Assembly: GCF_012928505.1 (NCBI RefSeq)
Contig: NZ_JABBJN010000025.1
Location: forward strand, 29,240-93,239
Direction of reading: 5' to 3'
Source of the DNA: Achromobacter sp. Bel
GTDB lineage: Bacteria > Pseudomonadota > Gammaproteobacteria > Burkholderiales > Burkholderiaceae_B
Length of the DNA: 64,000 nucleotides
The notes under the pieces were generated by a model. The model searched no databases. It was not told where the DNA came from and saw nothing but the letters and a program-made list of their open reading frames with translations. Positions 18,125 to 26,319 of this stretch are shown one piece after another. The translations under genes and the position numbers were made by a program. How positions within the stretch are numbered: the stretch's first letter is position 1; each line of letters starts with the position of its first letter.

Positions 18125-18439
18125 TCAACCCTGCACGTCCGCGTAGATGTCCTGGCCTTCGACCTTGACGGGGTACACGCGGATGCCGCTGGTCGCGGGC
18201 GCGCACATGGCGTGGCCGGTGCGGATGTCGAACCTGGCCTGGTGCAGCGGGCACTCGATACAGCCGTCTTCCAGGTAACCGTCGGACAGGAGCGCGTAGG
18301 CGTGCGTACAGACGTTGTCGGACGCGAAGAACTCGCCGTCGCTGCGATATAGCGCAAGCTGTTTTTCGCCGGCCGCGACGGGGATGACCTCGTCGTCGTC
18401 CGTCAGTTGGTCGGTGGAGGCAATGCGGATCCAGTTCAT
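18125..18439 (-). CDS. Rieske-type [2Fe-2S] ferredoxin of the oxygenase
   Basis: 104 residues. The Rieske cluster ligands are in VCTHAYALLSDG (CxH) and CIECPLHQARFD (CxxH). It carries electrons from the flavoprotein to the terminal oxygenase. It is the promoter-proximal gene of the minus-strand oxygenase operon, with two regulator palindromes 14-46 bases upstream of its start. Confidence 0.92.
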   Translation of the reverse strand: MNWIRIASTDQLTDDDEVIPVAAGEKQLALYRSDGEFFASDNVCTHAYALLSDGYLEDGCIECPLHQARFDIRTGHAMCAPATSGIRVYPVKVEGQDIYADVQG

Positions 18440-18452
18440 ATTGTCTCTCTAA

Positions 18453-18485
18453 TCAGTATGCTGAGTAATGTGGTCAGTGTACTGC
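18453..18485. promoter_or_regulatory. Tandem PicR-type operators before the Rieske operon
   Basis: TCAGTATGCTGA (18453-18464) and TCAGTGTACTGC (18474-18485) are spaced 21 bases. They sit immediately upstream of the ferredoxin start on the minus strand, where they would overlap the promoter. The wider spacer 18440-18840 holds no gene that I can support. Confidence 0.7.
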
Positions 18486-18703
18486 TCAAAAAAACAAGTC
18501 AGGAGCTAGGGATTTCCCCGACGCGACGATCGTCGGCGGCTTGCTGCGCGCGCCTATTATGCCCGCCCCGCGCGACGTGGACGGGGCCGTTTCTCCTATA
18601 TGGAAGGCATGCCCAAAAACGCCGTCCGGGCCGTCTCGCAACGCGGACCCAAAGGGCCGGAAACGCAGGGTTTTCACGTGTTTCGCAGTGGGGATTAACC
18701 TTG

Positions 18704-18754
18704 TTGACACTCAAAATTACTGTCAGTATGCTGATCAACAATTCAGTGTGCTAA
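18704..18754 (+). promoter_or_regulatory. Sigma-70 promoter with -10 box inside a PicR-type operator pair
   Basis: TTGACA (18704-18709), a 17-base spacer and TATGCT (18727-18732) form a good promoter upstream of the TRAP receptor and hydroxylase genes. The -10 box lies inside operator TCAGTATGCTGA (18723-18734). A second operator, TCAGTGTGCTAA (18743-18754), follows 20 bases later over the likely transcription start. Binding would exclude RNA polymerase directly. Confidence 0.7.
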
Positions 18755-18840
18755 CGTTTTTTTGGGTCGTAAAAAAGCGGCGTTGGCATGGGTTGAGGCG
18801 GGTCCAAGGGGACTCAATCGAATCAGATCGGGAGCACTAC

Positions 18841-19944
18841 ATGCAACGACGCCGTTTCCTCGCACAAGCCGCTGGCGCCGCCGGCGCCGGACTTGCCACT
18901 GTCGGCATGCCCGCCATCGCGCAATCCGCGCCCGCGGTGCGCTGGCGCATGTCGACCAGCTGGCCAAAGAGCCTGGACACCATCTACGGTTCGGCCGAAG
19001 ACCTCTGCAAGCGCGTGGCGCAATTGACCGATGGCAAGTTCGAAATCCGCGCGTTCCCCGGCGGCGAACTGGTGCCGGCCGCGCAGAACATGGACGCGGT
19101 CAGCAACGGGACGGTGGAATGCAACCACGTGCTGAGCACGGCTTACATCGGCAAGAACACCGCGCTGACGTTCGATACCGGCCTGTCGTTCGGCTTGAGC
19201 GCGCGCCAGCACAATGCCTGGATCCATAGCGGCGGTGGCCTGAAGATGCTGCGGGCGCTCTATAAGAAATACAACATCGTGAACCACGTCTGTGGCAACG
19301 TCGGTGTGCAGATGGGCGGCTGGTACCGCAAGGAGATCAAGTCGGTCGCCGACCTGAAAGGCCTGAACATGCGGATCGGCGGAATCGGCGGCATGGTGCT
19401 GTCCAAGCTGGGCGCGGTGCCGCAGCAGATTCCGCCTGGCGATATCTACCCGGCGCTGGAAAAGGGCACGATCGACGCCGCCGAGTGGATCGGGCCCTAC
19501 GACGACGAGAAGCTCGGCTTCAACAAAGTGGCGCCTTACTACTATTCGCCCGGCTGGTTCGAAGGCAGCGCCTCGATCACCAGCATGGTGCACGACAAGG
19601 CCTGGGACGCGTTGCCTCCGGCCTATCAGGCCGCGTTCGAAGCAGCGGCGGGTGAGCAGACCATGCGCATGCTTGCCAACTACGACGCGCGCAACCCGCT
19701 TGCACTGCGCAAGCTGATCGCAGGCGGCGCCAAGGTCAGCTTCTTCCCCAAGGAAGTGATGGACGCCGCCTATGCCGCGTCGCAGGAATTGTGGGTGGAA
19801 CTGTCGGCCAAGAATCCGGACTTTGCCGCGATCTATCCGGACTGGAAGAAGTTCCAGGTGGACCAGGCTGGCTGGTTCCGCGTCGCCGAAAGTCCGCTTG
19901 ACAACTACACCTTCGCCGCCGTGGCGAAGGCGCAGGCCAAGTGA
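18841..19944 (+). CDS. TRAP transporter solute receptor (DctP family), Tat-exported
   Basis: 367 residues from the ATG at 18841, with GGGAG upstream. The N-terminus has a twin-arginine signal (QRRRFLAQAAG then a hydrophobic Ala-rich stretch ending PAIAQ). The mature part reads like TAXI/DctP receptors for carboxylates: WRMSTSWPKSLDTIYG, FEIRAFPGGELVPAAQ, GLNMRIGGIGG, AAEWIGPYDD. It would bind substrate in the periplasm for the membrane subunits at 27172-29456. Its position behind the operator-controlled promoter suggests a pyridine carboxylate as ligand. Confidence 0.88.
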   Translation: MQRRRFLAQAAGAAGAGLATVGMPAIAQSAPAVRWRMSTSWPKSLDTIYGSAEDLCKRVAQLTDGKFEIRAFPGGELVPAAQNMDAVSNGTVECNHVLSTAYIGKNTALTFDTGLSFGLSARQHNAWIHSGGGLKMLRALYKKYNIVNHVCGNVGVQMGGWYRKEIKSVADLKGLNMRIGGIGGMVLSKLGAVPQQIPPGDIYPALEKGTIDAAEWIGPYDDEKLGFNKVAPYYYSPGWFEGSASITSMVHDKAWDALPPAYQAAFEAAAGEQTMRMLANYDARNPLALRKLIAGGAKVSFFPKEVMDAAYAASQELWVELSAKNPDFAAIYPDWKKFQVDQAGWFRVAESPLDNYTFAAVAKAQAK

Positions 19945-19967
19945 CGCCAGGGAGGCAGAAGGCAGTC

Positions 19968-22367
19968 ATGACGACAGATCACGCCAATACGCACGGCCGG
20001 CCGGGCAAGCCGCAGGGAGTGGGCGCGCGGGTGCCGCGCAAGGAGGATGCGCGCCACCTGCACGGCAAGGGCAATTTCGTGGCCGACATGGCCATGCCGG
20101 GTTTGAGCGAAGTGGCGTTCCTGCGCAGCCCGCTTGCGCATGCGCGCATTTCGGCGGTGCGCGTGGCCGACTCGGTCGCCGCCAATGTGTTCCTGCGCCA
20201 GTCAATGCCCGATGCGCGCGACATCGTGGCCGATTCAACGCTACCCACCTATCAGGCTTCAGCCCAGCCGCCGCTTGCCTCGGGCAAGGTGCGTTTCGTG
20301 GGGGAACCCGTCGCCATGGTGTTCGCGCCGACGCGTGCCGAAGCCGAGGACTATGCCGAACTGATCGAGGTCGACTACGACGACCTGCCGGTATATGCCG
20401 ACGTCGACAGCGCCCAGGCGGCAACGGCCGACCTGCTGCACGAGCAATGGCGCGACAACGTCTTCGTCACGCTCAACGCCGACAAACAGTTCGACGAGTA
20501 TGCGGCGCAAGCCGAGGTGGTGGTCCGCCGCAAGATCGACCTGGCGCGCCAATGCATGGTGCCGATGGAAGGCAAGGCGGTGCTGGCGTACTGGGACCAC
20601 CAGGCCGACCAACTGGTGGTGGTCAGCGCCACGCAAGTGCCGCATATGATCCGCAGCGTGCTGGCTCAGTGCCTGGACCTGGAGCAGGGCCGCGTGCGGG
20701 TGGTGTCGCCGGATGTGGGCGGCGCCTTCGGGTACAAATGCGTCTTGCAGCAGGAAGAGCTGTGCGTGGCCTGGTTGGCCAAGACCTTCAAGCGGCCGTT
20801 CCGTTTCATCGAGGACCGCCGCGAACACCTGACCGCGGGCGCCAATTCGCGCGAGCACCATTACGAGATGGTGGCCTACGCCGATCGCCGCGGCAAACTG
20901 CTGGCGCTGGACGCCAGGATCACCATCGACGGCGGTGCCTATTCGGTGTGGCCGTTCACCATCGGGCTGGAACCGGGGCAAGCCATCGGCAACCTGCCCG
21001 GGCCGTACGCCTTCAAGGGCTACCGTTGCGTGACGCGCGCGGTGGCCACCAATAAACCGGGATTCGTGCCTTACCGCGGCGTGGCGCGTACCGGCGTGTG
21101 CTTCGCCATGGAGCTGACGATGGATGCGATCGCGCGCGAAGTCGGACGCGAGCCTTGGGAAGTGCGCCAGGAAAACCTGGTTCAGGGCGACCAGATGCCG
21201 TTCGTCAACGTCACCGGCAAGCATCTGGACAGCGGCGATTATCCCGCCAGCTTGCAGCAGGCCATGGACATGATCGGCGTGGACGCGGTGCGCGAACGCC
21301 AGCGGCGGGGCGAGGCCGACGGCCGTTTGATCGGCGTGGGCCTTGCGACGTATACCGAGCAGGCCGCCCACGGCACGTCCGTATTCGCGGCCTGGGGCAC
21401 CCCCGTCATTCCGGGGTTCGACCAGGCCACCGCACGGATCACGCCCGACGGCGGGCTGGAACTGCGCGTGGGCGTGCATTCCCACGGGCAGGGCATGGAA
21501 ACCACTTTCGCGCAGATCGCCAACGAAATCCTGGGCGTTGACGTGGGCAGCATCAAGCTGCTGCACGGCGATACGGGGCAGACGCCGTTTTCCACCGGCA
21601 CCTACGCGTCGCGTTCGCTGGTGATGTCGGGCGGCGCGGTGTCGCAGGCCTGCAAGCGCCTGCTGCCCCGCTTGACGCATATCGGCGCGCATCTGTTGCA
21701 GGCCGATCCTGCCAACGTGGCCTGGAACCAGGACCGCCTGGAAGCGGGCGACAAGTCGGTGTCGGTCAAGGACGTGGCCGACGCCTGGTATTTGCGGCCG
21801 CAGCTGCTGCCGCCCGATGTCGATCCCAGCGGCCTGGAGGTCACCGTGGGCTACAAGCCCAAGGTCGATACGGGCTGCTTCACGTACGCCACTCACGCGG
21901 CGGTGGTCGCGGTCGACCCGGGCACGGGCGGCGTCGAGATCCTGGACTACGTGGTGGTGGAGGATTGCGGGACGATGATCAATCCCATGGTCGTCGAAGG
22001 GCAGACCATCGGCGGCGTGGCCCAGGGTATCGGCACCGCCTTCTATGAAGAGACGCCCTACGACGAGAACGGCCAGCCATTGGCGTCGACCCTGGCGGAC
22101 TACATGCTGCCCGGCGCCACGGAAGTCCCCAACATGCGCCTGCATCATTTCGAGACGCCGTCGCCGCATACCGAGTTCGGGGCGAAGGGCATGGGCGAGG
22201 GGGGCGCCATCGCGCCGCCTGCCGTGCTGTTCAACGCGGTCAACGATGCGCTGCGGCCGCTTGGCGCCGCCGAGCTGTTGCGCACGCCTTTGTCGCCCAC
22301 GCGGGTGCTGGCCGCCATTGCGCTGGGCAAGCAGCCGGTCCAGGCCGCCGCGGAGGTGATGGCATGA
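19968..22367 (+). CDS. Molybdopterin-binding large subunit of a picolinate-type hydroxylase (PicA component)
   Basis: 799 residues of the xanthine dehydrogenase/CO dehydrogenase large-subunit family. Landmarks are VGARVPRKEDARHLHGKG near the N-terminus, DVGGAFGYK, VPYRGVARTGVCF and the C-terminal GMGEGGAIAPP with the catalytic Glu. Such enzymes add a hydroxyl group from water to an N-heterocycle. In the pic route PicA makes 6-hydroxypicolinate. The stop overlaps the start of the FAD subunit (ATGA). No cytochrome c subunit, as in nicotinate NicB, is present. Confidence 0.87.
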   Translation: MTTDHANTHGRPGKPQGVGARVPRKEDARHLHGKGNFVADMAMPGLSEVAFLRSPLAHARISAVRVADSVAANVFLRQSMPDARDIVADSTLPTYQASAQPPLASGKVRFVGEPVAMVFAPTRAEAEDYAELIEVDYDDLPVYADVDSAQAATADLLHEQWRDNVFVTLNADKQFDEYAAQAEVVVRRKIDLARQCMVPMEGKAVLAYWDHQADQLVVVSATQVPHMIRSVLAQCLDLEQGRVRVVSPDVGGAFGYKCVLQQEELCVAWLAKTFKRPFRFIEDRREHLTAGANSREHHYEMVAYADRRGKLLALDARITIDGGAYSVWPFTIGLEPGQAIGNLPGPYAFKGYRCVTRAVATNKPGFVPYRGVARTGVCFAMELTMDAIAREVGREPWEVRQENLVQGDQMPFVNVTGKHLDSGDYPASLQQAMDMIGVDAVRERQRRGEADGRLIGVGLATYTEQAAHGTSVFAAWGTPVIPGFDQATARITPDGGLELRVGVHSHGQGMETTFAQIANEILGVDVGSIKLLHGDTGQTPFSTGTYASRSLVMSGGAVSQACKRLLPRLTHIGAHLLQADPANVAWNQDRLEAGDKSVSVKDVADAWYLRPQLLPPDVDPSGLEVTVGYKPKVDTGCFTYATHAAVVAVDPGTGGVEILDYVVVEDCGTMINPMVVEGQTIGGVAQGIGTAFYEETPYDENGQPLASTLADYMLPGATEVPNMRLHHFETPSPHTEFGAKGMGEGGAIAPPAVLFNAVNDALRPLGAAELLRTPLSPTRVLAAIALGKQPVQAAAEVMA

Positions 22368-23191
22368 AGGCCGCCGCATTCGACTACACGCGTCCCGGCT
22401 CGTTGAAGGAAGCCTTGCTGGCGCTGCGCGAACACGATGGACGCGCCAAGCTGATGGCCGGCGGCCAGTCGCTCGGGCCGATGCTGAACCTGCGCCTGGC
22501 GCGTCCGCCCGTCGTCATCGACATTTCCGGGTTGCCGGAGTTGCGTACCGTCACCCGGCAGGACGGCATGCTGCGCGTGGGCGCGGCCGTGACACACGCC
22601 GAAATCGAAGACGGTGTGCACGAGCTCTTGCGCGGCACGCCGTTGCAGCAGGTGGCCCCGGGCATCGCCTATCGCGCCATCCGCAACCGCGGGACGCTGG
22701 GCGGCAGCCTGGCGCATGCCGATCCGGCGGCCGATTGGGTGCTGACCGTGGTCGGCCTGGGGGCGACCCTCGAAATCGCCGGGCCGGACGGTGTGCGCAT
22801 GCTGCCGGCTGATGGCTATATGCAGGGCGCCTACACCACGGCGCTGCGCGACGACGAGCTGATCGCTGCGGTGCACGTGCCGGTCGCCGGCCCAGCGGGG
22901 CGCTGGGGCTACTACAAGTTCTGCCGCAAGACGGGCGAGTTCGCCGAGGCCAGCTGCGCCGCCTGGTTCGATCCGTCGACGGGCACGGCGCGCATCGCGG
23001 TGGGCGCTCTGGACGGCGCGCCCAGGCTGCTGCCTCAATTGGCGGCGCGCATCGCGCAGCAGGGCCTGCCCGGCCTGGACGAGACGCTGCTGGCCGATGA
23101 ATTGGCCGGCGTCATGCAGGACAAGGATGAACACCACCGCAAGCTGCACGGGACGGCGGTGGCGCGCTGCCTGGCTCAGGCGTTGGGTTGA
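22364..23191 (+). CDS. FAD-binding medium subunit of the molybdenum hydroxylase (PicA component)
   Basis: 275 residues of the CoxM/xanthine dehydrogenase FAD subunit family. FAD-binding motifs are MAGGQSLGPMLNLRLA (about residue 35) and IRNRGTLGGSLAHADPAADW (about residue 105). It passes electrons from the molybdenum and iron-sulfur centres to an acceptor. It overlaps the large-subunit stop by four bases and precedes the iron-sulfur gene by 11 bases, so the three subunits are likely made together. Confidence 0.92.
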   Translation: MKAAAFDYTRPGSLKEALLALREHDGRAKLMAGGQSLGPMLNLRLARPPVVIDISGLPELRTVTRQDGMLRVGAAVTHAEIEDGVHELLRGTPLQQVAPGIAYRAIRNRGTLGGSLAHADPAADWVLTVVGLGATLEIAGPDGVRMLPADGYMQGAYTTALRDDELIAAVHVPVAGPAGRWGYYKFCRKTGEFAEASCAAWFDPSTGTARIAVGALDGAPRLLPQLAARIAQQGLPGLDETLLADELAGVMQDKDEHHRKLHGTAVARCLAQALG

Positions 23192-23202
23192 CAGGAAAAA
23201 CC

Positions 23203-24423
23203 ATGGTTCAGGTGACATTGGAAGTAAACGGCAAGCGCGTGTCGTACGAGGCGCCCGCGCGGATGCATCTGGGGGATTTCCTGCGGGATCAGGCGCGCCT
23301 GACCGGGACCCACCTCGGTTGCGAGCATGGCGTGTGCGGCGCGTGCACCGTGCTGGTGGACGGTGCGCCGGTGCGGTCCTGTATTTCGTTCGCGGTAGCG
23401 TGCGACGGGCGGCAGGTGACCACCATCGAGGGCTACGACGCCGATCCGGTGATGCAACGGCTACGCGCCGCCTTTACGAAGCACCACGCATTGCAATGCG
23501 GTTATTGCACGCCGGGCATGCTGGCGACCTCGCGGGATATCGTGCTGCGGTTGCCGCAGGCCGATGAAAGCCGGGTCCGGGTGGAGCTGTCTGGCAACCT
23601 TTGCCGCTGTACGGGCTACATGGGCATTGTCGCCGCGGTGATGTCGGTGCTGGCGGATCTGAGGGCGCAGCCCGACGCCGCCGTCGAGGCGTTGCGCACG
23701 GCGCAGGCGCAGGGGCGCGGCGCGGCGCCGGCGGTGGAGAAACCCGTGGCGTTCGCTGGTTTTACGCCGACAGCGGCAAGTGTCGCAGCATCCGCTACCA
23801 CCCCCGCCAATCCCGCCAATCCCGCCGGAACGGCCGGCGCTGCCCCGGCCGGCAAGAAGGAGGGTCGCGGCAGTCAGATCGACGGCGGCTTCCAGGTGCC
23901 GTTTCCGGCCGCCGACGTCTGGGCGTTCATGGTGGACTTGCCGGCCCTGGCCAGTTGCCTGCCGGGCGCCTCGATCGAATCGCACGAGGGCGACCGCGTC
24001 AAAGGCCGCGTGGCCATCAAGTTCGGCCCGATGGCCGCGGCCTTCAATGGCGCAGCCCGGCTGGAACGGGACGACGCCGCCATGCGCGCCGTGTTCCGGG
24101 GCGCCGGGCAGGATTCGCTCAGCCAGTCGCGCGCCAATGGCGATATCACCTATCAACTTGAAGCGCTGTCGCCGACCGAAACGCGGGTCAACGTGAACCT
24201 TCTGTATTCGCTGCAGGGACCGCTGGCGCAGTTCTCGCGTTCGGGGCTGGTGCAGGATTTCGTGCGCCGCATGATCGCCGACTTCGGCAACAACGTGACG
24301 GCCAGGCTGCGTCAGCCCGCCGGCCAGGGCGAACCCCTGGTTCAAGCCAGTTTCAATCCCACGGCCATGTTCTTCAGCGTGTTGTGGGCGCGCATCAAGC
24401 GTTGGTTCGGCCGCGGCGGCTGA
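23203..24423 (+). CDS. [2Fe-2S] small subunit fused to a CoxG/SRPBCC domain (PicA component)
   Basis: 406 residues, about 240 longer than an ordinary small subunit. Residues 1 to about 155 are a normal two-cluster protein: plant-type CEHGVCGACTVLVDG plus a later Cys, then CGYCTPGM and CRCTGY. After an Ala/Pro-rich linker (about 160-220), the C-terminal domain (about 225-375) reads as CoxG/SRPBCC: GGFQVPFPAADVWAFMVDLPAL, LPGASIES, VKGRVAIKFGPMAAAFNG. CoxG proteins help anchor or mature CO dehydrogenase at the membrane. Fusion would tether that function to this hydroxylase. The ATG at 23203 is preferred over a TTG at 23188. Confidence 0.88.
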   Translation: MVQVTLEVNGKRVSYEAPARMHLGDFLRDQARLTGTHLGCEHGVCGACTVLVDGAPVRSCISFAVACDGRQVTTIEGYDADPVMQRLRAAFTKHHALQCGYCTPGMLATSRDIVLRLPQADESRVRVELSGNLCRCTGYMGIVAAVMSVLADLRAQPDAAVEALRTAQAQGRGAAPAVEKPVAFAGFTPTAASVAASATTPANPANPAGTAGAAPAGKKEGRGSQIDGGFQVPFPAADVWAFMVDLPALASCLPGASIESHEGDRVKGRVAIKFGPMAAAFNGAARLERDDAAMRAVFRGAGQDSLSQSRANGDITYQLEALSPTETRVNVNLLYSLQGPLAQFSRSGLVQDFVRRMIADFGNNVTARLRQPAGQGEPLVQASFNPTAMFFSVLWARIKRWFGRGG

Positions 24424-24487
24424 GCGCGGGCGGGGATGGGCCGCTGCCAAGGCGGCCGCACAGTGTCGACGGATGACGGGGAAAATC

Positions 24488-25513
24488 ATGCACGCGGTAT
24501 TCGCAAGAGGGTGGCGCAAAGCGGTGTTGGGCCTGGTGGCGGCCGGGCTGAGCGCATCGGCCTGGGCGCAGGCTCCGGAGCCGCTGCGGGTGCGGCTGGA
24601 CTGGACGCCGTGGGGCGTGCACGGCGCGTTCCACCTGGCGCAGCAGAAGGGCTGGTACAAGCAGGCCGGCCTGGATGTGTCGCTGGAAGACGGCAACGGG
24701 TCGGTGACGACGGTGCAGATCGTCGGCGCCGGTGACAGTTTCGATGTGGGGCACGCCGCGTTGGCCTCGATGATGATCGCCCGCGAGAAGGGCATGCCCG
24801 TCAAGGCGGTGGCGGTGTTCGCGCGCCAGAGCGATATCGGGCTGCTGGTTCCGGCCGATGCCGGCATCACGGGGCCGGCCCAGCTGAAGGGCAAGAAGGT
24901 GGCGTATACCGCCGGCTCGCTCGAAGCTCCCTTCATCGACGCCTTCCTGGCCGCGGGCAAGCTCAAGAAGGGCGACCTTGAACTGATAAACGTGGACGCC
25001 GCCGGCAAGGCCTCGACCTATGCGGTGGGGCGGGCCGACGCCGCGTTTTCCACGATCCCGTTCTTCCTGCCCGTCGTCTCGCAGAACCGGCCGTCCCGCG
25101 CGGTGCGCTTTGCCGACTTCGGCTTGAACATGCCCAGCTTCGGCCTGTTCGCCAACGAATCCAAGCTGGCGCAGCGCAGCGAGGCCATCGCGCGCTTTGC
25201 CGGCGTGACGGCGCGCGCCTGGGAATACATCTACGCCGGGCACCAGGATGAGGCCGTGGCCGCCATCCTGGCGCAGCGGCCGCAGGCCCGGCTGGACAAG
25301 AAGGTGCTGCGCGGCCAGATCGACGCCCTGCAGCCGTACTTCGGGCAGCCCGCGCCCGGCGCGCGGCTGGGCGCCATCGTGCCGCAGGATTGGACGCAGG
25401 CCGTCAAGACGCTGTCCTCCGTGGGACTGGTCGGCGCGGGCGCCGAGCCCACGTCGTTCTACGTGCCGGACCTGGCGCACGCGGAAACGTACGACACCCT
25501 GGTGCAACCATGA
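24488..25513 (+). CDS. ABC transporter periplasmic substrate-binding protein (NMT1/THI5-like)
   Basis: 341 residues from the ATG at 24488, with GGGGA upstream. It has a Sec signal peptide (to about residue 28, SAWAQA). The mature start LRVRLDWTPWGVHGAFHLAQQKGWY is characteristic of the NMT1/SsuA-like family that binds pyrimidines, thiamine precursors, sulfonates or aromatic acids. It lies 65 bases after the hydroxylase operon and overlaps the ATPase start, so it may be co-transcribed with PicA and import a heterocyclic substrate. The substrate is inferred from context only. Confidence 0.88.
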   Translation: MHAVFARGWRKAVLGLVAAGLSASAWAQAPEPLRVRLDWTPWGVHGAFHLAQQKGWYKQAGLDVSLEDGNGSVTTVQIVGAGDSFDVGHAALASMMIAREKGMPVKAVAVFARQSDIGLLVPADAGITGPAQLKGKKVAYTAGSLEAPFIDAFLAAGKLKKGDLELINVDAAGKASTYAVGRADAAFSTIPFFLPVVSQNRPSRAVRFADFGLNMPSFGLFANESKLAQRSEAIARFAGVTARAWEYIYAGHQDEAVAAILAQRPQARLDKKVLRGQIDALQPYFGQPAPGARLGAIVPQDWTQAVKTLSSVGLVGAGAEPTSFYVPDLAHAETYDTLVQP

Positions 25514-26319
25514 CGCCGTGGGCGGTCGCGGCGCGCAACGTGCAGAAGCGCTATCCGGGGGCATCGGGAGTGGAGGCGCTGGCCTCGGTATCGGTCGAGG
25601 TGCCGCCGGGGCGCTTCGTCAGCATCCTGGGGCCGAGCGGCTGCGGCAAAAGCACATTCCTGCGCTGCGTGGCGGGCCTGGAGACGATCTCCACCGGCGA
25701 GTTGAGTGTGGCGGGCGTGCCGGTGCAGGGGCCGCCGCAAGGCATGGGCATGGTGTTCCAGCGCGATGCGCTGCTGGAATGGCGCAACGTCTGGCGCAAC
25801 ATCCTGCTGCCGATCGAATTCGCGCACAAGCCCGTGGCGGCCTATGAAGACAAGGTGCGCGGGCTGCTGGCCTTGACCGGCCTGGAATCATTTGCCCAGA
25901 GCTACCCGCGCGAACTGTCCGGTGGCATGCGCCAGCGCGCGGCGATCTGCCGCGCGCTGGTAGACGACCCGCAATTGCTTCTGATGGATGAACCTTTCGG
26001 GGCGTTGGATGCGTTGACCCGCGACCAGATGAACGTGGAGCTGCAGCGGATCTGGATGGAAACGCGCAACACGGTGCTGTTCGTGACCCACGGCATCGCC
26101 GAGGCGGTGTTCCTGGGCGACGTGGTGATGGTGTTCTCGCCGCGTCCCGGCCGCATTCTGGAGACCATTGCCATCGACCTGCCGCGTCCCCGGCCGCTGG
26201 CGCTGCGCGAAACGCCGGCCTTCGGCGAATACGTGCGGCACATCCGGGGGCTGTTCCAGCAAATGGGCCTGATCGACGAGGGTGCCCGGGCGGCCGCGCA
26301 CGGGGAGGCCGCTCGATGA
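25510..26319 (+). CDS. ABC transporter ATPase (NitT/TauT type)
   Basis: 269 residues from the ATG at 25510, overlapping the receptor stop. Walker A GPSGCGKST, signature LSGGMRQR, Walker B LLLMDEPFGALD and H-loop VTHGIAEAVFLGD are all intact. It energises the importer formed with the permease that overlaps its stop (ATGA). The short gaps mark a three-gene importer operon. Confidence 0.94.
   Translation: MTPWAVAARNVQKRYPGASGVEALASVSVEVPPGRFVSILGPSGCGKSTFLRCVAGLETISTGELSVAGVPVQGPPQGMGMVFQRDALLEWRNVWRNILLPIEFAHKPVAAYEDKVRGLLALTGLESFAQSYPRELSGGMRQRAAICRALVDDPQLLLMDEPFGALDALTRDQMNVELQRIWMETRNTVLFVTHGIAEAVFLGDVVMVFSPRPGRILETIAIDLPRPRPLALRETPAFGEYVRHIRGLFQQMGLIDEGARAAAHGEAAR

Noticed and set aside
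20259..22379. A 706-codon open frame on the minus strand
   Set aside because: It lies fully antisense to the molybdenum hydroxylase large subunit. Its sequence is His/Arg/Gly-rich with no domain motif, as expected for a GC-rich shadow frame.
8660..24423. Naming the cluster nic (nicotinate degradation)
   Set aside because: The lower pathway is shared with nicotinate, but there is no NicC-type flavin monooxygenase or cytochrome c-containing NicB. A Rieske oxygenase and an amidohydrolase decarboxylase are present instead.
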